A stretch of DNA of 64,000 bases from the NCBI RefSeq assembly GCF_018881775.1, contig NZ_JACVPR010000001.1, positions 248,001 through 312,000 on the forward strand, written 5' to 3'. Origin of the DNA: Polynucleobacter sp. MWH-Loch1C5 (lineage in GTDB: Bacteria; Pseudomonadota; Gammaproteobacteria; Burkholderiales; Burkholderiaceae). This document shows, one piece after another, positions 36,181-47,229 of the stretch (its first letter is position 1; each line of letters begins with the position of its first letter). The notes under the pieces are model-generated. The model was not told where the DNA came from, did not search any database, and saw nothing but the letters and a program-made list of their open reading frames with translations. A program made the position numbers and the translations under genes.

Positions 36181-37362
36181 ATGAACACTAGCCGTAAAGT
36201 TTTTTTAAAACAGATTGCTATTGCCAGCATGATGCTAGCGCTTGGATCTCACGCAGCTCAAGCGCAGAACACCGAAAAAATAAAGGTAGGTTTGATGCTA
36301 CCCTCAACGGGTACATTTGCAGCACTTGGAAATGCCATCACAAATGGCTTTAAACAGTACGTCAATGAAAATGGCGGCAAATTGGGTGGCAAAGAAGTTC
36401 AATATTTTGTTGTTGATGATGAATCAGACCCTGCCAAAGCAACAGAAAATGCCAATAAGCTAATTAAGAGGGATAAAGTTGATGTCCTCATTGGAACTGT
36501 ACACTCAGGCGTTGCACTTGCGATGGCTAAAGTTGCGCGCGAGAATAAAACCATATTGATCGTACCTAACGCTGGCGCAGACGAGTTAACTGGTCCGCTT
36601 TGCTCTCCAACACTATTCAGAACCTCTTTTAGCATGTGGCAACCATCCTTCGCAATGGGCAAAGTGATGGCCGATAAAGGGCATAAAAGAGTTGTGACAT
36701 TAACTTGGAAATATGCTGCAGGTAATCAGGCAGTCGATGGATTTAAAGAAGGTTTTGAAAAATCAGGTGGCAAGATTCTCAAAGATATGACATTGCCCTT
36801 CCCGAATGTTGAATTTCAGCCATTTTTAACAGAAATTGCCTCACTTAAGCCTGATGCAGTCTATGTATTTTTTGCTGGCGCTGGTGCTGCTAAGTTTGTT
36901 AAAGACTATGCGGCTGCTGGCCTCAATAAATCAATACCACTTTATGGTACAGGTTTCCTAACAGATGGAACTCTGGATGCCATTGGAAATTCTGGCCAAG
37001 GTCTTCTAACTACCCTTCACTATGCTGATGGCTTAGATAACAAGGTAAATAATAACTTCCGGCTTAACTATGCAAAAACGTACAAGATGCAGCCAGATGT
37101 ATATGCGGTTCAAGGCTATGACGCAGCACAACTTTACCAGGCTGGAATCGCAGCAGCTAATGGTGACCCTAAAAAACAGGACGTAATCATCAAGGCAATG
37201 GAGCAGGCAAAAATTGACAGCCCTCGTGGTACTTTTACTTTGTCCAAAGCCCATAACCCTGTCCAAGATATCTACCTAAGAAGAGTTGAAGGTAATCAAA
37301 ATAAAGTGGTGGGTGTTGCAATAAAAGGACTATCTGATCCAGCCAGAGGTTGCAAACTCTAA
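36181..37362 (+). CDS. Branched-chain/aromatic-acid ABC transporter substrate-binding protein (LivK-like)
   Basis: A 393-residue periplasmic receptor with a signal peptide (residues 1-28, ending AAQAQ). The mature part has the type I fold of the HAAT family: KVGLMLPSTGTFAALG and GGKEVQYFVVDDESDP. Aromatic-degradation clusters in Burkholderiales often carry such a LivK for benzoate or related acids. It leads livKHMGF, all on one strand, behind a BenM-type site. Ligand inferred: benzoate, hippurate or a similar acid rather than leucine. Confidence 0.88.
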   Translation: MNTSRKVFLKQIAIASMMLALGSHAAQAQNTEKIKVGLMLPSTGTFAALGNAITNGFKQYVNENGGKLGGKEVQYFVVDDESDPAKATENANKLIKRDKVDVLIGTVHSGVALAMAKVARENKTILIVPNAGADELTGPLCSPTLFRTSFSMWQPSFAMGKVMADKGHKRVVTLTWKYAAGNQAVDGFKEGFEKSGGKILKDMTLPFPNVEFQPFLTEIASLKPDAVYVFFAGAGAAKFVKDYAAAGLNKSIPLYGTGFLTDGTLDAIGNSGQGLLTTLHYADGLDNKVNNNFRLNYAKTYKMQPDVYAVQGYDAAQLYQAGIAAANGDPKKQDVIIKAMEQAKIDSPRGTFTLSKAHNPVQDIYLRRVEGNQNKVVGVAIKGLSDPARGCKL

Positions 37363-37404
37363 ACATAGATATTTGGGCTCGCTGAGCCCAAACTGGAGAA
37401 CTTT

Positions 37405-38271
37405 ATGGATCTTGCATCAATACTCATTCAAACGCTTAACTCCGTGCAATATGGATTGCTCTTGTTTCTTGTTGCCAGCGGCTTGACTCTGGTGTTTGGG
37501 ATCATGGGAATCATCAATTTGGCCCATGGGAGCTTTTATATGATCGGTGCATATATGGCTTTTGTATTAACAAGTTTCACCGGAAATCTTTTATTTGCAA
37601 TTCTTCTAGGAATTCCATTGGCATTAGCTCTTGGAGCATTTTTAGAATGGGCACTCTTTTCACATTTATATAAGCGCGATCATCTTGAACAAGTTCTTTT
37701 GACATACGGATTGATTCTTATCTTTGAAGAAATCAGAAGTATTCTAGTAGGTGATGATGTTCATGGTGTAGCAATACCAACATTACTCAATTTTTCAATA
37801 CAACTAAACGAAATTTTGAGCTATCCATTTTATCGAGTCGCCATCTCAATAGCGTGCATCATCTTGGCAATTGGTATGTTTTACCTAATCCAAAGAACCA
37901 AATTGGGAATGATGATACGGGCTGGTAGCCACGATAGAACGATGGTGCAAGCACTGGGAATTAATATCAACATGATCTACAGAGTAGTCTTCGCACTTGG
38001 CCTGAGTCTGGCTGCCCTCGCTGGAATGCTTGCTTCACCTATTTCATCTGTATACCCCAATATGGGTAGTCAAGTATTAATTATTTCATTTGTTGTTGTG
38101 GTTATTGGTGGAATAGGGTCTGTGTGGGGGGCGCTAATAGCAGCAATGATTATTGGCTTTGCAGATACTTTTGGGAAAGTAATTTTTCCAGAGCTATCTG
38201 GAATGGTTGTTTATTTAATCATGGCAGCTGTTCTTTTGTGGCGCCCAGAAGGTATTTTTAAGCGAGCCTAA
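37405..38271 (+). CDS. HAAT-family ABC permease (LivH-like)
   Basis: A 288-residue inner-membrane permease with about eight helices. The LivH pattern SGLTLVFGIMGIINLAHGSFYMIGAY is at residues ~28-53 and MVQALGININMIYRVVFALG gives the EAA-like loop. With the LivM-like subunit it forms the channel for the LivK-bound substrate. A TGGAGAACTTT site precedes the ATG. One base separates it from the next gene. Confidence 0.92.
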   Translation: MDLASILIQTLNSVQYGLLLFLVASGLTLVFGIMGIINLAHGSFYMIGAYMAFVLTSFTGNLLFAILLGIPLALALGAFLEWALFSHLYKRDHLEQVLLTYGLILIFEEIRSILVGDDVHGVAIPTLLNFSIQLNEILSYPFYRVAISIACIILAIGMFYLIQRTKLGMMIRAGSHDRTMVQALGININMIYRVVFALGLSLAALAGMLASPISSVYPNMGSQVLIISFVVVVIGGIGSVWGALIAAMIIGFADTFGKVIFPELSGMVVYLIMAAVLLWRPEGIFKRA

Positions 38272-38272
38272 T

Positions 38273-39244
38273 ATGCAAATCAAATCAACAACAATATTAA
38301 AAATAATTGCACTAATTACATTGGCGTGTGTGCCAATTAGCGGTGTTGACTTCTATACAGAGCTTATTGGTAAAGCCCTAGTGTTTGGAATTTTTGCAAT
38401 GAGCCTAGATTTATTAGTAGGTTATACAGGTTTAGTAAGTTTTGGCCATGCAGCTTATTTTGGAATAGCTGCATATTCAGTAGCTCTGATGTCGCCTAAA
38501 TACTCAGCTGCAAGCTTATGGTTAACTCTACCTGCATCAATAATAATTTCAGGGTTTGCAGCTCTTGTTGTAGGACTCTTTGTTCTTCGCACAAAAGGCA
38601 TCTACTTTATTATGGTGACACTAGCTTTTGCGCAACTAGCCTACTATATCTTTCATGACACGCCATTAGGTGGCGGCTCGGATGGAATATACGTCAATGT
38701 AAAACCAAGCGCTGAAATCTTTGGATTCACTCCATTTGATCTAAGTAATCATACACATATGTATTACTTTATCTTAGCGGCACTTTTATTAGTTTACTTA
38801 TTTTTGAATCGATTACTTCAGTCTCCATTTGGAAAAGTTTTAGTGGGCATAAAGAGTAATGAACATAGAATGCAGTCACTAGGTTATCAAACCTTTAATT
38901 ACAAACTAGCTGCATTTTCGATTTCGGGTGCATTAGGTGGAATTGCAGGTTACTTATACGCAGCTATGTTTGGTTTCGTTACACCTGAACTTTTATCTTG
39001 GCACCAATCAGGCAACGTTCTCTTAATGGTAATACTTGGGGGTATGGGCAATCTACTAGCAGCAATTATTGGTTCATTTACCTTCATCTTTTTACAAGAA
39101 ATTTTTTCAAGCCTGACTAAACATTGGCAGCTAGTTATGGGCCTCGTCATTGTTTTAGCTGTTTTATTTGTTCCAGGCGGGCTTGCAGCATTGCCGCAAA
39201 GGATCAAATCAGCGCTACAAAAAGAGGAGTATAAAAATGAGTAA
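38273..39244 (+). CDS. HAAT-family ABC permease (LivM-like)
   Basis: A 323-residue permease with the LivM pattern MSLDLLVGYTGLVSFGHAAYFGIAAY (residues ~45-70) and VLVGIKSNEHRMQSLGYQTFNYKL as the coupling loop. It pairs with the LivH-like subunit. Its stop overlaps the start of the livG-like gene, so the subunits are translationally coupled. The coding sequence is noticeably A+T rich compared with genes outside the island. Confidence 0.92.
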   Translation: MQIKSTTILKIIALITLACVPISGVDFYTELIGKALVFGIFAMSLDLLVGYTGLVSFGHAAYFGIAAYSVALMSPKYSAASLWLTLPASIIISGFAALVVGLFVLRTKGIYFIMVTLAFAQLAYYIFHDTPLGGGSDGIYVNVKPSAEIFGFTPFDLSNHTHMYYFILAALLLVYLFLNRLLQSPFGKVLVGIKSNEHRMQSLGYQTFNYKLAAFSISGALGGIAGYLYAAMFGFVTPELLSWHQSGNVLLMVILGGMGNLLAAIIGSFTFIFLQEIFSSLTKHWQLVMGLVIVLAVLFVPGGLAALPQRIKSALQKEEYKNE

Positions 39245-39998
39245 AAGTCTCTTACTGGAAGCAAAAAAAATTACTAAACGATATGGCGGTTTAATTGCAA
39301 ACCAAGATGTAAATCTTGAACTGCACCGAGGAAGCTTACATGCACTACTCGGCCCTAACGGTGCTGGTAAATCAACATGTATAAATATGCTTTCAGGCGA
39401 TGCATTACCTACGTCGGGAAAAATTGAATTTTTAAATAAAGATATTACAAAGTTAAACGCCTGGCAACGCTCTCAAGCCGGCATAGGTAGAAGTTATCAA
39501 AGAACGAATATCTTTCCGCAATTTAGCGTGCTTGAAAATGTCCGTTTGGCTGCTCAATCTAGGAATCAAAATGCTTCAAAAATATTTCTTAGGGCATCTG
39601 ATATGGAATGGGCAATAGAAAAAGCAAAGACCTGTATTAACGAGGCAGGATTGACTGGCCGAGAGGAAATAATTTCTGGATACATGAGTCACGGAGAACA
39701 AAGACAATTAGAAATTGCAATGGTACTAGCTACAGATGCTCAAGTTCTCTTATTAGATGAACCACTTGCCGGTATGGGCTCAGAAGAATCAGAAAAAATG
39801 GTTCAAGTATTGAAGAAATTAAGAGAAACCAAAGCCATATTGCTTGTAGAACATGATATGGATGCTGTATTTGCAGTGGCTGATGTCATAACTGTCATGG
39901 TTAATGGTCAAGTATTGGAATCTGGATCACCCAGCCAAATTAGAAATAGTACAGCTGTACAAGAAGCATACCTAGGTGAAGGAACCCATCATGTCTGA
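39237..39998 (+). CDS. HAAT-family ABC ATP-binding protein (LivG-like)
   Basis: About 253 residues from the ATG at 39237, chosen for its GAGGAG site. Walker A GPNGAGKS, a signature-region MSHGEQRQLEIAMVLA and Walker B VLLLDEPLAGM are present. The RTNIFPQFSVLENVRLAAQ segment is typical of LivG. It is one of two ATPases of this importer. It overlaps livM at its start and livF at its end. Confidence 0.93.
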   Translation: MSKSLLLEAKKITKRYGGLIANQDVNLELHRGSLHALLGPNGAGKSTCINMLSGDALPTSGKIEFLNKDITKLNAWQRSQAGIGRSYQRTNIFPQFSVLENVRLAAQSRNQNASKIFLRASDMEWAIEKAKTCINEAGLTGREEIISGYMSHGEQRQLEIAMVLATDAQVLLLDEPLAGMGSEESEKMVQVLKKLRETKAILLVEHDMDAVFAVADVITVMVNGQVLESGSPSQIRNSTAVQEAYLGEGTHHV

Positions 39999-40704
39999 CA
40001 TGCTAATCGAAGGTAAAGAAATACATACATACTACGGTAATAGCCACGTACTTCATGGTATTGACTTTAATATTAAAAAAGGTGAAGGTGTAGCTCTCAT
40101 GGGTCGTAATGGCATGGGAAAAACAACCTTAATAAAAAGCCTATTAAATATCGTTAAACCGAGACATGGTCGCATACTAGTCAAAGGTGATGACTTCTCG
40201 TCAATGCCAACCTATCGTCTCGCACAGCGAGGCATTGCCTACGTACCTGAGGGTCGAGGCATTTTCCCAAACCTATCAGTTAGAGAAAATTTGATAATGG
40301 CCGCTCGTGAAGGTGTTGATGGTCAATTAGACTGGGATTTCGAGCGTATCATGGACACATTCCCTCGCCTAGGAGAAAGAATAAACAATGGCGGTTGGCA
40401 ACTATCTGGTGGTGAACAGCAAATGCTGACTATTGGCCGCGCACTAATGACTAATCCAGAGCTATTGATTCTTGATGAAGCAACCGAAGGATTAGCGCCA
40501 CTAATTGCACAAGAAATATGGAAAATTATTAAAACTGTAAGGCAGTCTGGTATTGCTTGTATTGTTATTGATAAAAATCATCAGGCTGTTACATCAATAT
40601 GTGATCGCGCAGTAATTCTTGTAAAAGGTCACATAGTTTTTAATGGAAGTAGTCAGGAAATTAATAAGAACCCTGAGTTAATTCAAAAATATCTGGGCGT
40701 ATAA
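39991..40704 (+). CDS. HAAT-family ABC ATP-binding protein (LivF-like)
   Basis: A ~237-residue ATPase with Walker A GRNGMGKTT, signature LSGGEQQMLTIGRAL and Walker B LLILDEATEGL. The switch segment reads VIDKNHQAVTSICDRAVILV rather than the EQN of canonical LivF; this KN form is common in the importers associated with aromatic acids. It starts 8 bp inside livG and ends the operon before a strong terminator. Confidence 0.92.
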   Translation: MSDMLIEGKEIHTYYGNSHVLHGIDFNIKKGEGVALMGRNGMGKTTLIKSLLNIVKPRHGRILVKGDDFSSMPTYRLAQRGIAYVPEGRGIFPNLSVRENLIMAAREGVDGQLDWDFERIMDTFPRLGERINNGGWQLSGGEQQMLTIGRALMTNPELLILDEATEGLAPLIAQEIWKIIKTVRQSGIACIVIDKNHQAVTSICDRAVILVKGHIVFNGSSQEINKNPELIQKYLGV

Positions 40705-40731
40705 ATTCGTCAGTCTCCTCTCTCCTGACTT

Positions 40732-40757
40732 AGCCACTCCAACAGGAGTGGCTTTTT
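40732..40757 (+). terminator. Rho-independent terminator after the liv operon
   Basis: GCCACTCC/GGAGTGGC stem with an AACA loop, followed by TTTTTTT. It lies between the converging liv and pca transcripts. Confidence 0.88.
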
Positions 40758-40877
40758 TTATTGTAGGGCATTACACCCTACATCAACTCAATCATTAAAC
40801 ACTATGTAATTCAGACGAAAACTTACGTCATATTAGTTAGAGTTCCTGAAATTTTTGCGTGCAGGCGCGACAAGAAA

Positions 40878-41651
40878 TCAACCTAGAAAGTGTGTCAAAG
40901 CATCTGAAAATTGTTCCGGTTTTTCTACATTTGAAATATGTGAAGCATTAATTTGTACAAGGGATGAATTTGGAATCATCTTTACCATAAATAAAGCATC
41001 AGAAATAGTAGTTACTGGATCTTCTGTTCCTGCAATGATTAAAGTCTCCGCTTGAATTTTATGTATATTCTGCAAAAAATCCGCGCCTGCCAGAGCTTCA
41101 CAACAGGCGGCATAGCCTTCAGCATTAGTTGCTCTAAGCCTTTCTACTAGATAACTGCACTGGCCTTTTTGTGATTCAAAAAATTGATGGGTAAACCAAC
41201 GAGCAGATGCCGAATCAGCAACTGGGTCCATACCAACCGATCTAACAAGTTTTGCCCTGTCTAGCCATGCTACTGAAGCACCTATCTTAGGAGCGGTATT
41301 TGCCAAGATTAGCTTATCAATTCGGTTTGAGTGATTAATTGCAAGCCACTGCCCAATTACTCCCCCCATTGATAATCCACAAAAATTCACTCGATCAATC
41401 TCGAGATGATCAAGTAAATCGATGACTTGATTACCTAATTGCTCAATCGTATAAGGACCCTCAGGCACATCTGAAAGTCCATGACCTAATGTGTCATATC
41501 TAATTAGACGGAATTGATTAAGCTTAGGTACTTGCAAATCCCACATGGTGTGATCAGTACCCAAAGAGTTAGATAAAACCAAAGGACTACTACTTAATCC
41601 ACCCAGTACCTCATAATTTGTTTGGATACCGTTTTTCTCAAATCTTGCCAT
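40878..41651 (-). CDS. pcaD: 3-oxoadipate enol-lactonase
   Basis: About 257 residues from the ATG at 41651; this start overlaps the pcaF stop (ATGA). An alpha/beta hydrolase with nucleophile elbow GLSMGGVIGQW (Ser), an acid in GTEDPVT and the catalytic His in ASHISNVEKPEQF. PcaD opens 3-oxoadipate enol-lactone to 3-oxoadipate. It is the last gene of catBCA-benABCDE-pcaIJFD and links the muconate branch to pcaIJ. The enzymatic call rests on this context plus fold. Confidence 0.9.
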   Translation of the reverse strand: MARFEKNGIQTNYEVLGGLSSSPLVLSNSLGTDHTMWDLQVPKLNQFRLIRYDTLGHGLSDVPEGPYTIEQLGNQVIDLLDHLEIDRVNFCGLSMGGVIGQWLAINHSNRIDKLILANTAPKIGASVAWLDRAKLVRSVGMDPVADSASARWFTHQFFESQKGQCSYLVERLRATNAEGYAACCEALAGADFLQNIHKIQAETLIIAGTEDPVTTISDALFMVKMIPNSSLVQINASHISNVEKPEQFSDALTHFLG

Positions 41652-42853
41652 CAAACTCTCTCTATGATGAGCGCAATACCTTGACCAACACCAATACACA
41701 TAGTACATAGGGCATAACGACCCTTTATTCGATGTAATTGGTACGTTGCAGTAGTTACTAAGCGAGCCCCGGATGCACCTAAAGGATGTCCTAAAGCAAT
41801 AGCACCGCCATTTGGATTCACATGAGCGGCATCATCAGGAAGCCCTAAATCACGCAAAACCGCAAGTGCTTGAGATGCAAATGCTTCATTAAGCTCGATA
41901 ACATCCATCTGCTCAAGTTTTAAATTAGCTTTTGCAAGCACTTTCTTTACCGCAGGAGAAGGTCCAAAACCCATAATTCTTGGGGCCACTCCAGCAGAAG
42001 CGACTGCTACTATCCTAGCTTTTGGCGTCAATGCATGTTGTTGAAGACCTTTTTCTGAGGCCAAAAGTAATGCACATGCACCATCATTCACCCCTGAGGC
42101 ATTACCAGCAGTCACAGTACCATCGGGCTTCACTACACCTTTTAACTTGCTCAAGCTCTCCAATGAAGTGTCTACTCTTAGGTGCTCATCATGAGTAAAC
42201 AAAATTGGATCTCCCTTCTTTTGAGGAATAGTCACTTGTACTATCTCATCTTGGAATAATCCGTTTGCTTGCGCCTTAGCCGCCTTAGATTGGCTTCTTA
42301 GCGCGAACATATCCTGATCATGACGACTAATCTTAAAGTCAGTTGCAACGTTTTCTGCAGTTTCAGGCATTGAATCAACTCCATACTGAGCTTTCATCAA
42401 TGGATTAATGAATCGCCAGCCAATGGTCGTATCTTCAATTTTTGCAACTCTTGAAAAAGGCGTATCAGCCTTAGCCATAACAAATGGCGCACGACTCATG
42501 CTCTCGACGCCTCCAGCAATCAATAAATCAGCTGATCTGGCTTTGATTGCATTACTGGCAATGCCGATTGCATCTAGACTAGAACCGCATAAGCGATTGA
42601 TGGTCGTACCCGGCACTTCTATTGGCAATCTAGCCAGTAAGCTAGACATACGTGCCACATTACGGTTATCTTCACCTGCCTGATTAGCACAACCATAAAT
42701 AACATCATCGACAGCTGACCAGTCTACAGTCACATTTCTAAGCATTAATGATTTAATAGGTAGCGAACCAAGATCATCAGCTCTCATGCCAGATAAACTA
42801 CCACCATATTTTCCAAATGGGGTCCTAATTGCGTCACAAATATATGCATCCAT
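41651..42853 (-). CDS. pcaF: 3-oxoadipyl-CoA thiolase
   Basis: About 400 residues from the ATG at 42853, with an AGGTGA site; a GTG three codons earlier is less likely. The thiolase nucleophile Cys is in [13 protein letters not shown], the catalytic His in [20 protein letters not shown], and the second Cys in [10 protein letters not shown]. PcaF splits 3-oxoadipyl-CoA into succinyl-CoA and acetyl-CoA, the last step of the 3-oxoadipate pathway. It is flanked by pcaJ and pcaD. Confidence 0.93.
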   Translation of the reverse strand: MDAYICDAIRTPFGKYGGSLSGMRADDLGSLPIKSLMLRNVTVDWSAVDDVIYGCANQAGEDNRNVARMSSLLARLPIEVPGTTINRLCGSSLDAIGIASNAIKARSADLLIAGGVESMSRAPFVMAKADTPFSRVAKIEDTTIGWRFINPLMKAQYGVDSMPETAENVATDFKISRHDQDMFALRSQSKAAKAQANGLFQDEIVQVTIPQKKGDPILFTHDEHLRVDTSLESLSKLKGVVKPDGTVTAGNASGVNDGACALLLASEKGLQQHALTPKARIVAVASAGVAPRIMGFGPSPAVKKVLAKANLKLEQMDVIELNEAFASQALAVLRDLGLPDDAAHVNPNGGAIALGHPLGASGARLVTTATYQLHRIKGRYALCTMCIGVGQGIALIIERV

Positions 42854-42862
42854 AAAAATCAC

Positions 42863-43513
42863 CTATTTACGTCCATCAAATAGCTTTGCAGCTGTGAATT
42901 TTTGTAATTCATCAAATGTCATTCCTGGCACTATCTCTTTAACCACAAGCCCTTGTTCTGCAACATCTATAACTGCAAAGTCTGTATATATACGATCGAC
43001 GCAACCTATGCCAGTTAGCGGATAAGAACATCTCTCAACTATTTTTGATTCACCGCTTTTTGTTAAATGTTCCATGGTCACGTATACATTTTTTGCACCT
43101 ATGGCCAAATCCATAGCGCCGCCTACTGCAGGAATTGCATCAGCTGCGCCTGTATGCCAGTTTGCTAAATCTCCGTTTGCAGCAACTTGAAATGCACCTA
43201 ATACACATATATCAATATGGCCGCCACGCATCATGGTGAAAGAATCACCGTGATGAAAATATGATCCGCCCTTCAATAAAGTGATGTACTCCTTACCAGC
43301 ATTGATTAACTCCGGATCACGATCTTCTTCAGATGGCGCAGGGCCCATGCCCAACACACCGTTCTCACTATGCAAGAAGATTTCCTTGTCTTTATCTAAA
43401 TAGTTGGCGATTTTTGTGGGCAATCCAATACCTAAATTGACGTAGGCCCCTTCAGGTATATCTTGCGCAACGCGTTGAACAATCTGCTCACGTGTAAGTT
43501 TCTGATATGTCAT
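42863..43513 (-). CDS. pcaJ: 3-oxoadipate CoA-transferase subunit B
   Basis: A 216-residue beta subunit of a class I CoA-transferase. The catalytic Glu lies in the SENGVLGMGP motif near residue 50, after YVNLGIGLPTKIANYL. With PcaI it moves CoA from succinyl-CoA to 3-oxoadipate. The family also includes acetoacetate CoA-transferases (ScoB), but its position next to pcaF and pcaD supports the 3-oxoadipate role. It follows pcaI by 9 bp. Confidence 0.92.
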   Translation of the reverse strand: MTYQKLTREQIVQRVAQDIPEGAYVNLGIGLPTKIANYLDKDKEIFLHSENGVLGMGPAPSEEDRDPELINAGKEYITLLKGGSYFHHGDSFTMMRGGHIDICVLGAFQVAANGDLANWHTGAADAIPAVGGAMDLAIGAKNVYVTMEHLTKSGESKIVERCSYPLTGIGCVDRIYTDFAVIDVAEQGLVVKEIVPGMTFDELQKFTAAKLFDGRK

Positions 43514-43522
43514 TTTTCTCTC

Positions 43523-44182
43523 TCAAATACGCACAACGTGTTGTACAAAAATACCTGGCGTAATAATGTTTTCTGGATCCAATTCCCCCAGAGAAACAAC
43601 CTCTTTAACTTGTGCGATTGTGCATTTAGCAGCAGCAGCCATAATCGGACCAAAATTTCGTGCGGTCTTTCTATATATTAGATTTCCCCAACGATCACCC
43701 TTATAAGCTTTGATCAGTGCAAAATCTGCATAAATTGGGTATTCCAATACGTAGTTACGTCCTGCAATCTCTCTAGTTTCCTTACCTTCTGCCAACATGG
43801 TTCCATAACCAGTTGGAGTAAAAATTGCACCCAAACCAGACCCAGCTGCCTGAATACGGCATGCTAAATTGCCCTGTGGAACTAACTCTAGTTCTATTTT
43901 TTTTGCATGGTACAACTTATCAAATTCATATGAATCTGCCTGTCTAGGAAATGAACAGATGATCTTTTTAACTCGACCTGCCTTCAATAACGCAGCCAAG
44001 CCCAAATCACCATTACCTGCATTGTTGTTGACTATTGTTAAATCCTTCGCCCCATGCTCAATCAAGGCGTCTATTAGCTCAGCAGGTTGTCCAGCAGTAC
44101 CAAAGCCACCAATCATGACAGTATTTCCATCAGCTATTTTTGAAATAGCAGACTGTATCGAATAGCTTGTTTTATCAATCAT
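43523..44182 (-). CDS. pcaI: 3-oxoadipate CoA-transferase subunit A
   Basis: A 219-residue alpha subunit with the CoA-binding segment MIGGFGTAGQPAELIDAL (the family pattern GGFGxxGxP) near residues 22-40, and KKIICSFPRQADSYEF. With PcaJ it activates 3-oxoadipate. It is usual length for the family. It lies 8 bp after benE, showing that the ben and pca parts form one continuous unit. Confidence 0.92.
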   Translation of the reverse strand: MIDKTSYSIQSAISKIADGNTVMIGGFGTAGQPAELIDALIEHGAKDLTIVNNNAGNGDLGLAALLKAGRVKKIICSFPRQADSYEFDKLYHAKKIELELVPQGNLACRIQAAGSGLGAIFTPTGYGTMLAEGKETREIAGRNYVLEYPIYADFALIKAYKGDRWGNLIYRKTARNFGPIMAAAAKCTIAQVKEVVSLGELDPENIITPGIFVQHVVRI

Positions 44183-44190
44183 ATAACCCT

Positions 44191-45402
44191 TTATTTCTCT
44201 TTCATTTCAGATAATTTTTTATCCAGTTGATTTCTGTAGCTAAAAATGTAATGAGCGGCGAGACCAAAAACAATTCCCCAAAATGCCGAACCAATACCCA
44301 GTAAGGTCATACCAGAAACCGTGACTAAAAATGTAATCACAGCACTATCTCTTTGGGTCTGGTCTTCGATTGCAATTGATAAATTTGTCGTGATTCCCGA
44401 CAAAAGTGCTAGACCTGCCAATACCGCTATGAATGTTGGAGGCACCTTAGCAAAGACAGCAACAATTGTTGAGGCAAATATGCCTCCAAGCAAATAAAAG
44501 ACACCATTAGCAATACCTGCTATGTATCGCTTCTCCGGGTTAATGTGTGCATCTTTGCCCGTGCATATTGCTGCAGTAATAGCTGCGATTACAGTTGTAA
44601 TTCCACCGAAAAGTGCAGTAAAAATTGATGTCACACTAGTTGCCGCCATTATTGGCTTGGCATCTGTATGATAACCTGCCATCTTTAAGATCGACATGCC
44701 AGGCAAAAATTGACCAGTCAAACTTACTAAGATTAATGGCAAGGTAAAACTAAAAAAGCTAGCAACTGTCAAAGATGGCTGAGTATATATAGGCGATGTT
44801 ATTGTGGGATAGATATCTGTCAAATCATTTAACGAGCCACTCAATCCTAAGACAACTATTCCAGTACTGAAAACGATAACTATTAAATACTTTGGATATA
44901 GGCGTTTAGCAAAAAGATAGGCCGTCATCATCGCTAGAGATAGCATTGGCATGATTGCAATTACCTTAAATGCATTTAATGCAAACTGGAACAAGATGCC
45001 CGCCAACATTCCAGCTGCAATCCCTTTAGGAATTTTCTTGATTAGCCAGTCGAAACTACCAGTAATTCCAATAATGAAAATGGCTACAGCTGCACAAATA
45101 TATGATCCGACTACATCGCTGATACTGATCCCCGGAAATAATGTAACTAGTAAAGCTGTACCTGGCGCCGACCAAGCAGTAATAATTGGCACTTTATAAC
45201 GCCAACTAAGATAAATCCCTGTCAAACCTGCCCCGATCGAAATAGCCCAAATCCATGAGGCCAGAAGCTCGGATGAAATATTGGCAGACTGAGCAGCATA
45301 AAAAACTATGACTAATGGCCCAGAATAGGAAATTAAAACAGCTAAAAAACCTGCCAACCATGCGGTCAATGAGCTATCTTTAATTACAGCAGAAATAGTC
45401 AT
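44191..45402 (-). CDS. benE: Benzoate/H+ symporter BenE
   Basis: A 403-residue inner-membrane transporter of the BenE family (NCS2-like fold) with about 12 helices. SYSGPLVIVFYAAQSANIS, ITAWSAPGTALLVT and KKIPKGIAAGMLAGILFQFALNAF match family motifs. It imports benzoate with protons. It is 2 bp from benD, inside the catabolic operon, so transport and degradation are cotranscribed. A second, ABC-type importer is encoded just downstream on the other strand. Confidence 0.93.
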   Translation of the reverse strand: MTISAVIKDSSLTAWLAGFLAVLISYSGPLVIVFYAAQSANISSELLASWIWAISIGAGLTGIYLSWRYKVPIITAWSAPGTALLVTLFPGISISDVVGSYICAAVAIFIIGITGSFDWLIKKIPKGIAAGMLAGILFQFALNAFKVIAIMPMLSLAMMTAYLFAKRLYPKYLIVIVFSTGIVVLGLSGSLNDLTDIYPTITSPIYTQPSLTVASFFSFTLPLILVSLTGQFLPGMSILKMAGYHTDAKPIMAATSVTSIFTALFGGITTVIAAITAAICTGKDAHINPEKRYIAGIANGVFYLLGGIFASTIVAVFAKVPPTFIAVLAGLALLSGITTNLSIAIEDQTQRDSAVITFLVTVSGMTLLGIGSAFWGIVFGLAAHYIFSYRNQLDKKLSEMKEK

Positions 45403-45404
45403 TC

Positions 45405-46190
45405 TTAACCTTGATCTCCACCGCCAACCGGCAGTACCGTCCCGGTTATATAACTTGATTCATCTGAGGCCAAGAAAAGAATGGCATGGACTTGTTCATC
45501 AATTGATCCATACCTATGCATCAAACTAGATTCTATTGTTTGATCAACAATGCCTTGATACCAAATTTCCTCTTGTTTCGTCATAGGATTTTTATTCCTT
45601 GGTATACGACGAGGTGGCGCTTGTGTACCCCCTGTGGCAACAGCGTTCACACGGATTCCATTTTTAGCCTGCTCAAAAGCCAAACTTGCAGTCATAGCAT
45701 TTACCCCGCCTTTAGAAGCTGAGTATGGGATACGATAAATTCCTCGGGTTGCAATCGATGAGATATTCACAATATTGCCTGATGCCTGGCTTATCATTTG
45801 AGGCAAAACAGCACGACAACACCATAGAGTTGGTAATAAAGAGCGTGTAACTTCCGCCATGATTTGCTCTTCAGAATACTCTTCAAAAGGCTTAGCCCAA
45901 ATAGTCCCGCCCACATTATTAATAAGCACGTCAATTCGACCAAACTTTTTGATTGCAAATGCAATTAGCTTTTTTGCGCCAGCGAACGTTTCTAGATCAC
46001 AAATACAATATTCACCACTACCCTTGTTAAGTTTTATTTTTTTTACAACATCCTTAACTAAATCTGAGCGATCAGCTAGTACTACTTTGCCACCTTCGCT
46101 AGCGATCGCAATAGCTACACCTTCCCCAATACCCTGGGCAGCCCCCGTGACTATGACAACCTTATCTTTAAATCGCAACTTTTTACGCAT
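45405..46190 (-). CDS. benD: Benzoate cis-diol dehydrogenase
   Basis: A 261-residue short-chain dehydrogenase: NAD-binding TGAAQGIGEGVAIAIA, NNVGGTIW, and catalytic Ser and YSASK (in VNISSIATRGIYRIPYSASK). BenD oxidises the 1,6-dihydroxy-cyclohexadiene carboxylate made by BenABC to catechol, with loss of CO2. Its place directly after benC makes the call firm. It is a cytoplasmic enzyme of normal family length. Confidence 0.95.
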   Translation of the reverse strand: MRKKLRFKDKVVIVTGAAQGIGEGVAIAIASEGGKVVLADRSDLVKDVVKKIKLNKGSGEYCICDLETFAGAKKLIAFAIKKFGRIDVLINNVGGTIWAKPFEEYSEEQIMAEVTRSLLPTLWCCRAVLPQMISQASGNIVNISSIATRGIYRIPYSASKGGVNAMTASLAFEQAKNGIRVNAVATGGTQAPPRRIPRNKNPMTKQEEIWYQGIVDQTIESSLMHRYGSIDEQVHAILFLASDESSYITGTVLPVGGGDQG

Positions 46191-46193
46191 TTC

Positions 46194-47225
<1,032 letters not shown>

Positions 47226-47229
47226 TTAA

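Noticed and set aside
40762..40782. A second hairpin (TGTAGGG/CCCTACA) after the liv terminator, considered as the terminator of the pca operon
   Set aside because: On the minus strand it is followed by an A-run instead of a T-run, so it does not qualify as an intrinsic terminator.
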